Assembly (NCBI GenBank): GCA_947652115.1
Contig: OX393564.1
Span: 18,724,387 to 18,788,386 of the forward strand
Length of the DNA stretch: 64,000 bases
Source of the DNA: Blastomussa wellsi
Lineage: Eukaryota; Cnidaria; Anthozoa; Scleractinia; Plerogyridae
Reading direction: 5' to 3'
Shown: positions 48,203-58,312 of the stretch, one piece after another
Position numbering within the stretch: the stretch's first letter is position 1
Layout of the letters: the number at the start of each line of letters is the position of its first letter
The notes under the pieces: model-generated
Databases searched by the model: none
What the model was told of the DNA's origin: nothing
Seen by the model: the letters and a program-made list of their open reading frames with translations, nothing else
Position numbers and translations under genes: made by a program

Positions 48203-48512
48203 TGGAGGGGGATTCGACATCCAGAAATTACTGGCAAAAACCGGCATGGAATTTCATTGGCCCGGATATCAGTTCATGGGACCTGGCACTCATTTGAAAA
48301 AGAGACTCAAACGAGGCGACAAGGGCATCAATCGTCTGGATCGGATTGCAAGAACCCACGACATCGATTATTCTCGTGCTAAGAACCTACAAGACAAGTG
48401 GGTAGCGGACGCTAAGATGATAAGTGCGATCAACAAGTTACCCGGCAAGAAAACCATGACAGAACGTATCGTGAGACGTATCATGCAAGCCAAGAAAAAA
48501 CTCAAGTTGTAA
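48147..48512 (+). CDS. parvovirus-type phospholipase A2-like protein, 121 aa
   Basis: A basic Lys/Arg/Thr leader ends in Ser-Gly-Gly-Gly. It is followed by a PLA2 core: Tyr-Gln-Phe-Met-Gly-Pro-Gly-Thr as Ca-binding loop (residues 41-48) and Thr-His-Asp-Ile-Asp-Tyr with the catalytic His-Asp at 71-72. An Asp near 88 could complete the site. Such domains in parvovirus VP1 help endosomal escape, and they are known in adintoviruses/Polintons. The Gly-Gly-Gly before the core could be a protease site releasing the domain. AATAAA overlaps the stop at about 48,511. Confidence 0.8.
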   Translation: MTKPTKKKSRTRKRKTTTSGGGFDIQKLLAKTGMEFHWPGYQFMGPGTHLKKRLKRGDKGINRLDRIARTHDIDYSRAKNLQDKWVADAKMISAINKLPGKKTMTERIVRRIMQAKKKLKL

Positions 48513-48593
48513 TAAAGTCTTTTATTGACAATTGTTGTTACATCGTTTGCAATTAAAAAATTTGTTCTTCAACAAGTGTGTTGAACCTTTCAT

Positions 48594-48630
48594 AGGGGGG
48601 GGGGGGATACCCCCCCATCCCCCATACCCT
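48594..48630. other. G-run/C-run hairpin
   Basis: A run of 11 or more G is followed after ATA by seven C, then further C-runs. It can form a hairpin or G-quadruplex, and separates the late block from the right-end gene. Such runs are also error-prone in assemblies. Confidence 0.6.
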
Positions 48631-48653
48631 TGGTATCACGTGACCTGTTTTGA

Positions 48654-48660
48654 ATGTATA
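48654..48660 (+). promoter_or_regulatory. TATA box of the right-end small gene
   Basis: GTATATAAGAC about 45 bp upstream of the first ATG at 48,700; CACGTG lies about 20 bp further upstream (near 48,637). Confidence 0.5.
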
Positions 48661-48699
48661 TAAGACTTTCCATCCCACACCACCAGTTACCCTTTGAAG

Positions 48700-48941
48700 A
48701 TGAGTGAGAGAGTTGAGAAACAACTATTGAAGAAGCGACTGCTTTGATGGAATGGAAGTTGGACGCAGATAAAGAAAATTGCAAAGGTACCCGTTACCAA
48801 GACATGGTTGAAGATGGGCCGTGGTTCCTTGATAGGATAATTCAGATATCCTGGGATGCTACTTCAGATGACGCTGAAGTGCTTTCTTTGTGGGTCGATT
48901 TGCTGAGATGGGCAGAGGCCTTCGATAAATTGAACTCTTAA
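48700..48941 (+). CDS. small right-end gene: 15-codon leader plus 64-aa frame joined by TGATG
   Basis: The first ATG (48,700) gives a 15-residue basic peptide stopping at 48,747. The stop overlaps the ATG of a second frame (48,747-48,941) that encodes an acidic, Trp-rich, helical 64-aa protein. The frame of the second protein is open upstream for several codons too, so a one-base frameshift in a once continuous gene is equally possible. It is followed by GGAACATTTTATGGACC-type direct repeats up to the TIR edge. No homologue recognised. Confidence 0.45.
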
Positions 48942-48985
48942 TTGTGGAACATTTTATGGACCGTTGATCTGCATTTTATGGACCC

Positions 48986-50663
48986 TTGATGGAACATTTT
49001 ATTGAATTACTATTTTTTTTTGATTTTTGTTTTATTTTATCAGTCATGTCTTGTGGAAATTTACCTTCATGCTGTGTACACAACCTATTCACAGAGTGCA
49101 CAACGCTGATCACGAGAAGTTCGTGAAAGAAATAAAATGGGGCGACATAGTAACCAAGTGGGGTGGTCGCGTTTTCTTGACTTGCTGCGGTTGCATTTAT
49201 GGAGAATATTACGATATTGAGGAGTGGAACTTTACAACCGTGTTTCTAGGTGAGAATCTTGAAAAAGCACTCAAACGTATAAAATTTGTGAAGACTTTTA
49301 TTTTGTAAACAAAACAACATCTGTGATTTGTTGATGTAGCACACGCTCCTATAAAATTTGTGAAGACTTTTATTTTGCATTGTCGCGTTTAGAAATACCA
49401 TGTATGATAGGAGAATTGGACTTTTATTTTGCAAGCGATTGTCACGTTTTGTAAACTTTAGAAATGCCATGTATGAGAATTGTAATTAAAACAATTTTGA
49501 AAAAAATCTCTGTGTGATTTTATTTATTCTATGTAGCACTCGCTCATATATCGTTGCGTTCAATTTGTAAATAGTTCCGGCGACACTGAAAGCGCTTAAA
49601 TAAATGAAAGCCTAAACACGAAGACGGGACGTCTAAATCAGATAAACATGTGCGTGCAAGTGACAAAAAGGCTAAAATTTTGAACAAAAGATTGAAATAT
49701 GATAGAAACTTTGCTTCAAATTAAATGTCATTGAAGATGAACCCACGAAATGTAATCAAAATATCAAAATATCGAAAATTTCAAAGCCGTGCAATTCTGC
49801 ATGCGTAATTAGTTTATTCACACTTCACTCGGCTTCATTCGCTTCAAAAAGGCTAAAATTTTGAACAAAAGATTGAAATATGATAGAAACTTTGCTTCAA
49901 ATTAAATGTCATTGAAGATGAACCCACGAAATGTACTCAAAATATCAAAATATCGAAAATTTCAAAGCCGTGCAATTCTGCATGCGTAATTAGTTTATTC
50001 ACACTTCACTCGGCTTCATGCTAAAAGTGGAAAGTTCAAATTTTAGCACACGGCTTTTGCATTCAATTCATAATTCAGTGGCTTTACCGATCTTTCTAAA
50101 ACTTCCATACAAATTCGAAGCAACATTGTACATTACCATTTTGTGTTCAAAAGTCTTGAAAAGCCTAATTAACTTGGTGTACAGGTCCGTGATTCGAATT
50201 CAAAACACGTTTGTAAGCGCCATGACATCATGTCTTCAAGGCCGTAAAAGGATAGATGAATCCTTCATCAGCGAGGTTTAAGCAGTCTATTCATGATTTT
50301 CCATTTCAAATCCACTAAAAAATCAATCTGTGTTTCTCCTCCTCATTTTTAACTCCAAAGAGAAGTGCCCCATCTAGCGAAAGGACTGGAAAATAATACG
50401 CTCCCTTCAGGAGCGGGGGACCGGAAAGCCATTACGTAATCCCATTATCGATTTTTATCGATTAGCCGGGTCCAGATCCTCTGTCGAGGGCTGGGGAGCA
50501 GTTTTCCACGCATGGGTGACGTCAGACTGAATAATTTTTGCTCATTAAAAAGTCCGGAGGCCATCTTGGATGAAATCCGGCAATCTGATTGGTCGAGACG
50601 CGTCACGTGTGCTGTCTCGACCAATCAGATGGCTAGGTCTGCCATTGAGCCACTTATACTACT
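48986..50663. repeat. Polinton right terminal inverted repeat, 1,678 bp
   Basis: Mirror of 31,437-33,061. Differences seen: a handful of single bases, an extra segment of some 60-80 bp around 49,420-49,485 that repeats the AAAGTC...CATGTATGA region, and absence of the short ATTTGAAGGTTC-like insert. The near identity implies recent insertion or homogenisation. Confidence 0.95.
49069..49308 (+). CDS. TIR-encoded 79-aa protein, right copy
   Basis: Same protein as the left TIR frame. Here the frame is open a further 14 codons upstream (to 49,027), where the left copy has a stop because of one base change (TGG to TAG), so the shared start is the more credible. AAATAAAAG follows the stop. Function unknown. 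Confidence 0.4.
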   Translation: MLCTQPIHRVHNADHEKFVKEIKWGDIVTKWGGRVFLTCCGCIYGEYYDIEEWNFTTVFLGENLEKALKRIKFVKTFIL

Positions 50664-50669
50664 GAAAAT
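50664..50669. repeat. target site duplication, right (GAAAAT)
   Basis: Identical to 31,431-31,436 and directly abutting the element end ...ATACT. Confidence 0.95.
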
Positions 50670-50863
50670 AAACTGAGGACTGAATAAACTAAGCAACCTA
50701 AGCACTCATGATCACTTATCTGAAGAACAGCAAGGACAAGCAAAGCGACAACTTGACAAATATGTTGCCTATACAGAATAAAACAAGGCAGTCACTGACT
50801 GTGTTTGTTATTTTATTTAATATTTTCTTGGAAACAGTGGAAGTTAAAGTTGCCGTACCAGCA

Positions 50864-52118
50864 CAATACACCCGCCACTGTATCGATCCGTTGAAGTCAT
50901 ATTCAGTTCGTTCGATTCGTACGGATCCTTTAAATGTTCTACGCTCCGTAGTAAGGTTGACGTTTCGTATATTCTATATTACATCTCAACGATCCGTAAA
51001 TTTAAAACGGATCGTCATTCCTTCTTACGGAACGAAAAAGGCAATCAACGGTCCGTACGTTTCGAAAGGAGCGAATAGCTTTCATTCAGTCCGAAGTGCA
51101 TCTCATTAAATGAGAGGCCATGTGTGTGTGTTAACGGATCGTTCAATTCGTTCGATTCGCAATTCTTGCATCTCATTAAATCAACAGAGTGTAGTCGTGC
51201 GGCTCGTAATTCGTGCTTGGAAGGGAATACTGTATGCATGTATATTCCTCGTTCTAATGTGGAAAATACCAGCGATGAATACTGTATACATGTATATTCC
51301 TCGTTCTAAATGTTGAAAATATCAGGCATGCTTTCAAGCCGCGTTGAAGAAGCCGAAACGGAACGACTTCAGTCACTCTCACATGTACTCTAAGTGCGTG
51401 TTCGCGTGCGTTTCGTAATTCTTGCTCGAAAGGGCAAGCCGGCAAATACTGCATTCATGTATATTCCCCGTTCTAAACGTGGAAAATACCAGCGATGAAT
51501 ACTGTATACATGTACATTCCTCGTTCTAAATGTGGAAAATACCAGACATGCTTTCTAGCTGTGTTGAAGAACCCGAAACACAATATACGATCCGTCATCT
51601 CTACTATACGGAGCGTAGGACATTTAACGATCCGTACGGATCGAACGGATCGTCAACACGTCTGCCCCACACGCTCAAGATCATCAGAAGGGGGAATTTT
51701 CTAAGTCCCCTTAATGAGATGCAATACAAGATCCGTAAACTGTACTCTACGGAGCGTCGGACATTTAACGATCCGTACGGATCGAACGGATCGTCGAGCC
51801 GTCTTCCCCGCCACACTCAAGATCATCAGAAGGGGGATTTTTTTGTAACTCCTTTTAATGAGATGCAATATACGATCCGTAAACTCTACTCTACGGAGCG
51901 TAGGACATTTAACGATCCGTACGGATCGAACGGATCGTCAAGCCGTCTGCCCGACACACTCAAGATCATCAGAAGGGGGATTTTTTCTAAGTCCCCTTAA
52001 TGAGATGCAATATACGATCCGTAATCTCTACTCTACGGAGCGTAAGACAGTTAACGATCCGTTCGGATCGAACGGACTGAATATTATTTTAACGGATCGA
52101 TACAGTGCGGGTGTATTG
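50864..52118. mobile_element. 1.25-kb non-coding element built of ACGGATCG palindromes
   Basis: Inverted ends CAATACACCCGC...ACTGTATCGATCCGTT at 50,864-50,900 and the complement ending GGGTGTATTG at 52,118. The interior has about four tandem copies of a 142-144-bp unit (51,575-52,080) with GATCCGTACGGATCGAACGGATCG-type nested palindromes, plus inverted partial copies near 50,930-51,180. A target duplication is not obvious. Open frames here follow the repeat period and are not genes. Confidence 0.7.
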
Positions 52119-52159
52119 GAAAACCGTCAAGATTTTGATTTGAAATAATAGTGCAAAAA

Positions 52160-52477
52160 GAACAGTTTATTGAAATTCTCAACGTTCCCCTAAATGTGCC
52201 CTACTGTTTCAAAAGCAGCCTTGGCCGACCGACCTTAAAACGTAAAGAACGACATATTTCGTAACTAATTCCAATCTCATTGTGCTAAGCCACTTGACAA
52301 GCTCCCAATTGAGCCCGCCTACAAGACAGGAGAGACGGTCTGAATAACAAACTGATGAGAAAGTTCACAAGGAAATTGACAACCGGCAACTACCCAGTAA
52401 CGGCACGTTAGAATAGCTCTGTGCTGGTTTCGCTTAGTTGAGTCCAATTGCTCTGCACGACGACTATTATTTAACAC
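52160..52477. other. no gene seen
   Basis: Short unique host DNA between two repeat elements; no coding signal. Confidence 0.35.
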
Positions 52478-52655
52478 ATAAAGAAGCCTAAGCCATGTAT
52501 TATACTGTCATAAAACACGACGGACATTTGAGAACACGAGGGAATGTAGAAAAGACGAGCCGCAGGCGAGTGTTTTCTACATTAATATTTCTCGAGTGTT
52601 CTCAAATGTCCAGAGTGTTTTATGATAGTATAGTACGTTGCTTAGGCTTCTTTAT
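52478..52655. mobile_element. 178-bp palindromic MITE
   Basis: ATAAAGAAGCCTAAGC at the left returns as GCTTAGGCTTCTTTAT at the right. The inverted homology continues through ATACT-TCATAAAACAC and GGACATTTGAGAACAC to a GCCGCAGGCG centre, so nearly the whole unit folds into one hairpin. Confidence 0.75.
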
Positions 52656-52908
52656 TTGCTTTATGATATAGATTTTATACGTTGCAAGTAAAAACAACAA
52701 AACAGGCACGATCGATAAACTGAAGCAATTTAATTTCGCTTCTTCTACTTTCCTCTCGAATTTAGAAGCTTCTTCGACAATCTCTGCAGCTTGACTCAGA
52801 ATTTTGTACGGAATTTCTTCATAGAAAATGTTTTCCCCCATCTGTTGCGACTTTTCACTAGAGCAAAGCTGACGAGAAACAATAAAACACGCTTTTTCTA
52901 TGTTTTAT

Positions 52909-52970
52909 ACTCTGATAAAACATGGGTTTTTGACCAATCAGAGCGCACGCAGTGTCCTATCTATATTATA
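52909..52970. repeat. 62-bp direct repeat left of the tyrosine recombinase gene
   Basis: CTCTGATAAAACATGGGTTTTTGACC... recurs at 54,714-54,775 in the same orientation with a few changes. A TTATTCACCTAGCCTGAGGCGAATAA palindrome follows only the left copy. Confidence 0.75.
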
Positions 52971-53004
52971 ATTAACAATTATTCACCTAGCCTGAGGCGA
53001 ATAA

Positions 53005-54716
53005 TTGTTTTAGTATAATTTTAGAGCGGAACAACAGAGAAATTCGGTAATCATAACATTTTATTTCCGGTGTAAAGGTCACATGCGCCAGCGGGAACCC
53101 CGCGTGCGAATGATCAATCACATGACTCAAACTTCAAACAGACGTTGCATCGTTAACTTTCAAACAAAACTTTCAAACGTTAGCTTTGAAACAAACTTAA
53201 AAGACGTCTCTAAGCAATAGCTGCACTCGAATTTGCAGCGAAGCAGTACTTTGGAAGACGTAATTCAAAACAAAGCAGCTTAAAGTGTGTAGGATGAAAG
53301 AAATTTCATCGCATCACTTGCTGATGTTCAAAGTAATGTTGAATGAACATTCTGAAGCTGAGGAGCTGGACGCGGCTCTTGGTGGTGTATTTTCTTTCCT
53401 GTCGATGAAAGATTTAGCGCTGACGACATGCGCTGGAATTGATGCAAGGTGGGCCTTTCGCAGTAGCTTTGGATGCTTGCGTCACTTTCGTGGCCAGTGA
53501 CTGCTTTTATTTGTCGAGTTTCCACGTTCTCCGAGGACAAACTGGTGACCGTGGTCGCCCTGAGGGAGTGGTTGGTGAAATACGTCTGGATCCCGGCTCT
53601 TTGCGACATGGTTTTAAGCATGTTTTCAAGCGTGTTATGGCCTAACACCTTCCTCTCGAACCAGACACTATCTTCCTCTGGATTAAACCGTGTAGATTCT
53701 GCCTTGGGCCGTTGGAATAAAAACTCTACCTCCGGATTGGGATGCGGAACCGGGGCTCTAAAATATTTTTCCATCTGCGTGATCTTCAGTGCCCTCAAGG
53801 CCTCCCGTTTGATCTTTGGTGGAAAGCACTGGGCCTGGTTCTTCTTTGTTGAGCTCAAAGAACTTTTCAGCTGCGGCTGTAACTGCCAAGCGAAGCGTGG
53901 ATTTCTTCATGAGACTTTGATTTTCTCTACCTCTTTTACCGAAATATAGCGAAAATGTAAAACCATGTTGTCTGCAGCAAAACGCGAGGTATTTTCGTAT
54001 CTGCACTCGCCAATTCTCCGCTCTCAAACAACTTTTAGATAATTTCGGCCGTCAAAGGATTCTTGTGGATTGTTCCGGCAATTTTACCGGTGCTGGCAAG
54101 GTGCTTAGGTAAGAATTCAAATCTTTATTTGCTTCGTTAAACTGAATTCCGTCGCAAATTGAGAATTTCTTGTTGAGTGGAGGTGAGCGTAGATAACGAT
54201 CTAAGGCCGCCCTGATTGACAACAAACTTGTTTTCTTGTAATGGCTTCCGTCTTGCTTTCTTGCCGACAAATAAAACTTTGAAAGACATTTGTTCATTCC
54301 GTGGATATCCATGCACTCAAATTCTGTTTTGAATTCGGTTTGTTGTGCAAACCATTCTGTGAAAGGTAAATTAAGAGTTACGATTGTAATTTACCTGTTG
54401 ATTATTTCAGCTCCAGCTGTCGATACTGTTGCTTTATGTACAGTTTCAAAATAAACTAATACGTTCAAAGAGGCTACCTTACCTTTAAAAATTTTAACAC
54501 CATACTTGGTTGCATACTGCGTTGACTTAGTAACTGCACTAACGTTAAGTTCCGCAACTTCTTCATCGGAAACATTTGCAAACCGGTTGCTGGCAGCCAT
54601 TTTGTTTTTGCTTTATATAAACCGCCTGGAGCGGTTTATATAGCGTCATATAAGAAACTGCTCGACCAATCAGATTGCTGGAAACTCTTTGTTCAGCTCT
54701 GAAATTATACTAAACT
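53005..54716. mobile_element. element bearing the tyrosine recombinase gene
   Basis: The recombinase remnant is bracketed by inverted ends (TAGTATAATTTTAGAGCGGAACAA on the left; its complement, GCTCTGAAATTATACTA, near 54,695-54,712). Outside these lie 62-bp direct repeats at 52,909-52,970 and 54,714-54,775. Canonical Cryptons lack terminal inverted repeats, so the gene may have been picked up by, or inserted into, a MITE-like element. Confidence 0.5.
53328..54600 (-). pseudogene. Crypton-type tyrosine recombinase gene, frame-broken
   Basis: The start is at 54,600 (Met-Ala-Ala-Ser, helical N-terminal part), with a possible intron near 54,410-54,360. The middle fragment is at 54,312-54,052, with later fragments at 54,027-53,758 and 53,858-53,328. 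The last fragment carries the recombinase core: Thr-Asn-His-Ser-Leu-Arg-Ala-Thr, then Ile-Lys-Ala-Val-Thr-Gly-His-Glu-Ser and Ser-Tyr, i.e. the HxxR and GH(x)nY motifs of tyrosine recombinases. The catalytic Tyr is visible in Gln-Ser-Tyr. Several frame changes make full-length expression unlikely. Cryptons move by tyrosine recombination of circular intermediates. Confidence 0.75.
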
Positions 54717-54900
54717 CTGATAAAACATGGGTTTTTGACCAATCAGAGCGCGCGCAGAATCCTATCTATATTATAAAGCAATCTCGTACCTCGAGTCTTC
54801 GTTCCTTACTGCACAGGCTTGACGAAACGAGCGACTCTCGAAAGTTCCGTTGCAGGATCGATTTTGATTGGTTTCGAAGACAATAAAAATGGCCGGTGCT

Positions 54901-55690
54901 GGCAAGGTGCTTACGTTCAGAAAGGACTATTAACCTTTAAGTGAATGTAATTTATAATATCCAAAACTAAATAATCTGTAACACCGGTTATAGACAGAAG
55001 AACAAAGCCGATCTATAGAAGAGCAAAGACAACATGTTTATTCGTGTGTTTAGACAATATTTGTAATATATTGTCTTGATTGTCTTCAGTTCCAGTTATT
55101 GCACAGATTTCGTTATGAAACGCTCCAAACGGCGTTAACAAAGGGAGGGACAGAAACCTAACTAGAAAAATCGTACGTTGCTTTTAAGGAAGCTGCCACA
55201 AACTATATATCAATGGAACAGAAAACAACTGACTGTCATTCCGCTGAATAGTCGGGTATCAAACGCAAACACTAATAAAAAAGCACTGCACGTGTTAATC
55301 AGCAAGCATCAATCTGTCAAAGTACGTCCTGTATTCCGATTCGTTCTTTTTGTATCAAATATTTTCTCCATCTTGTTGCGTTCACAGCTGCCAAAAGAGA
55401 AATATCCAAAATTTTAATCTCTGATACGCTTCTGTTCCCCAATGCTTAATGAATACTCTGGCCAAATTTTGTTAAATCTGCCAATTCTACATACCCTATT
55501 AAGTCGTTTAAAGAGATGGCATCCTCGCCAAAAACAAGTCTCGTCTTCGCCGAACAGAATTTGCCGCCAGCCAATCAGATGACGGCACCCATTACATTTC
55601 ATATTTTCGCGGGAATTCTAATTCTAGTCACAAGCCCTGAAGGTGCTTGGCATAAAGGACAGGTAGTTTCTGGTCACGTGGAGTTACAGC
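54901..55690. other. host DNA, no gene seen
   Basis: AT-rich sequence with short open frames (55,178-55,417; 55,414-55,602) lacking motifs or splice context. Confidence 0.35.
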
Positions 55691-55699
55691 ATTCTTTGA

Positions 55700-56385
55700 T
55701 GTATGCGCTGTGTGGGCAGCAACGGCCCTGAAGCTGATTGGTTCACGCGATGAATTTAAACCAACCAGATTACGTTCAGACCGTTTGACGCGGGAAAACC
55801 ATCGAGGTGCGTACGAGCGAACAGCAAGTTTTGAAGTTCAGTTTCACACAAAACGGATCATAGTTTTCAGAGAGAAAAATAGGTCTACTTGTTATAAACG
55901 GGAAGAATGGAGACAAAAAATTCGGATTTAGACTTGAAGATAGGCTAGAAACAAAAGCAAGTTCTTGTCATTTTTACAAGAAGTGAAACATCGTTCACTT
56001 TATTTCGGCTGAAGTACTGCAGGAATTTTACACAGACGATCAACTGTAAAATTTGAATTATCCATGAGTGCTTAACTCATTTGCAATTATTTTCAGAGAC
56101 ATCGTAGCTATATCCGCTAAGTTCTACACCTGTTCAAAACATATCGGTCCGGCCTTTACAGTTATAACATTTTCAGCGCGAAGTCTTTACTTGTATCCTT
56201 GAAAACTTTACTAAGTTTGTTAGTTATCAAGATGTTATTTGGCGTTGTATGTTGATAATAATATTGGGAATATTGTTTATTTGCACCCTTGTATTTGCGC
56301 TTCGCGCTCAGGCCACAAATGACACTGCACGGGCGCAAATAAACAATATTCCCTCAAAAAGTCATTTTATTCCGTTATTGTAAAT
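55700..56385. mobile_element. second copy of the repeat found in the left-arm intron
   Basis: Reverse-complement homologue of about 21,400-22,120, including the TTTAAACCAACCAGATTACG region, CACACAAAACG, AGAACTTGTCATTTTTACAAG and the ATAAACAATATTCCC end. It lies outside the inverted-duplication arm, so it is an independent insertion. Open frames seen in both copies share sequence only because the repeat does. Confidence 0.7.
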
Positions 56386-57018
56386 AGCAGAAAATAGTTT
56401 TCTTTTGTTCTCGTAACAAAACGTATTCATTTTAAGACCAATTTTAAGTTTTTTAAATGCATATTCTGTAGATTATATTTTGCTTTTCACTTTTTGTGAT
56501 TGGATCACCAGAACCGTTCATTGTAAATAGTTTTGCGCCGTCGTTACTTATCGCATATCATCATCATCATTTATTTGCCTTTATGTGAATAACAAATTTT
56601 AGAAATACAGCAGGTTGTTGGGCGAGGAGACGTCAGGAAACCACTAGGCTTATAGGAGGGGCCACCTCGACATCACAATATTAAACGAGATAAGGGCTGC
56701 GAGGGATTGCGGTATAAGCTAGTATTATTGGTGACAGTCACGACGTTCTTCTAGCTCGTTCACTCGTCTTCAACGCATTGATACCGTATTCAAACACGTG
56801 TTTACTTGGCTTAGGTTCGAAGATGATGTCTTCAAACTGATTTGCAAAAACTGACTTGCGAAATAGAGCGGTGAGGAAATAACAGTAGTGAGGACCTCGT
56901 AACAAGAGCCGGTTAGCGTAAAAAGGTCACCGGAGAGACGACACGCCATGAGGATTATGACACCTAACTTTTCTTGAAGGTAAACTTTCACTGCCCAACC
57001 CAAATACTAATTACTTGA
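56386..57018. other. no gene seen
   Basis: AT-rich DNA with a (CAT)n run near 56,560. The minus-strand open frame at 56,770-57,003 is probably an antisense reading of retroelement sequence that continues into the LINE fragment. Confidence 0.35.
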
Positions 57019-57250
57019 AACGAAGCTTTTGTTATAGCGGGGCTTGTTTGTGGAATAACTTGCCCCAGGATTTAAATAGCGTTGGTTCTATTGGGCAGTT
57101 TAAAAGGGGTATTAAGAAGGTATCTGAGGTATCGGATTCCCACACGGCAATCATGTAAAACATGTGTAATGAGTTTTAGTTTTTAACTTTTAGCTTAACT
57201 GATGATTCTCCGTGTTTAAATAAAGTTTTACATTACATTACATTACCTTA
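57019..57250 (+). mobile_element. 3' end of a LINE (L2/CR1-like) retrotransposon
   Basis: Codons 57,019-57,159 encode the very end of a LINE reverse transcriptase protein: Phe-Cys-Tyr-Ser-Gly-Ala-x-Leu-Trp-Asn-Asn-Leu-Pro, then a Phe-Lys-Arg block and stop. After a short 3' UTR with AATAAAG comes a TTACA-type microsatellite tail (ACATTACATTACATTACC). This is a severely 5'-truncated copy. Confidence 0.75.
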
Positions 57251-57904
57251 ACTTTTATTTAAAAAATCCTTTTGTTCTAGATAACTCGCGCAGGTTTCAA
57301 GATTTTAATTTGATTTTTTAAAAAAAGTAGATTTTATAGCAATCTTCTTTTTAGTGTTAAACAATTTTTTTCGCCAAAAGTAGCCCTCTGAAGGTATTGT
57401 GTAACCTAAGCGAAAGAAATGTTATATCTGGAATTTATAATTTCCAGCTTCTTCCTTCCTTTTGAAAATCTCAGGAAAGCGATATTCTCAGCACAATACA
57501 GAGGTACTGTAATCTGGAATTTTATTACTAAGTTGGTAAATTTTAATGCAAACATTCAAAACGACAGTTTTAAAAACATTTTACGTAGGCTCTCAGAGAA
57601 CACAAGTAGTTTCTCATTCGAAGCGCCAATGATAGCTATGGAAGACCGAGGTTTTGTATATTTTTGCGTTTTATTATATTGTATGTAAATTTTTCGATCA
57701 ATTTGTAACTTTTTCTAATGAACTTCATTTTAATGATTCGTACTGAATTCAAATACCATAGAGTGATTTTATAAATTACTTTGTTTTTCATTTCACATTT
57801 TATCAGTTAATTGTAGGTCGACATCAGCCACATGGCTTCCATTTTGTAACCTGTATCACTAAATAAAATGATTGATCGATCGATCGATCAATCGATCTTG
57901 CCCG
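57251..57904. other. AT-rich DNA ending in a GATC/GATCGATC simple repeat
   Basis: The 89-codon frame at 57,419-57,688 has no motif. At 57,868-57,897 a TGATCGATC-type repeat follows AAATAAAATG, looking like another retroposon tail, and marks the inner edge of the right duplication arm. Confidence 0.4.
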
Positions 57905-58312
57905 TTCCTCGCCACCAAAAATAAGAGTACAATTTTTCCAATGTTAGGAAAATTGGAGAAGACATTGACTAGACAGATATTCCGGATTTTGATGACATAC
58001 CAAAACGTCACCAAAGAAGTTGTTGTTACTTAATGTATGTAATGAAAGCGAAGCAAAGAAATGCAGGGTTGAAGGCTTCTTCTCCCACACTTCCAGCTTA
58101 CACAAGCGAAATCTGCAATGGCTTCCCAAAGCAATTACAGAAAAAATGATACGTTAAAAAGTTCTGGGTTGACGAGGAAGCCTCAGAAGAGGCCAGCAGT
58201 GTTCGGTGCGAAGATCACGATTTTCAAGTAACATATGCAATAAACAAACAAACTTTGTAAACTTATCAGTATTGTCTTTATTTGGCATTACATATATGTG
58301 GGAATTATGGGT

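Larger units (their letters stand above)
31437..50663. mobile_element. complete Polinton/Maverick (adintovirus-like) element, 19,227 bp
   Basis: The ends start AG and end CT, with 1.6-kb terminal inverted repeats and a perfect 6-bp duplication GAAAAT. It carries the hallmark Polinton gene set: DDE integrase with chromodomain, major capsid candidate, minor capsid candidates, adenain-type protease, A32-type packaging ATPase, phospholipase A2 and small core-like proteins, all open. The polymerase gene is reduced to its N-terminal part. The core (33-48.5 kb) is visibly richer in GC than its surroundings. TIRs differ by a handful of bases and two small indels, so insertion looks recent. It could be an integrated virus or a transposon; the gene set allows both. 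Confidence 0.97.

Noticed and set aside
50708..51109. 133-codon open frame right of the Polinton
   Set aside because: Runs into the ACGGATCG element; no protein-like motif; frame is carried by repeat sequence.
51530..52000. 156-codon repetitive open frame
   Set aside because: Periodic protein mirrors the 142-144-bp DNA repeat; no independent coding evidence.
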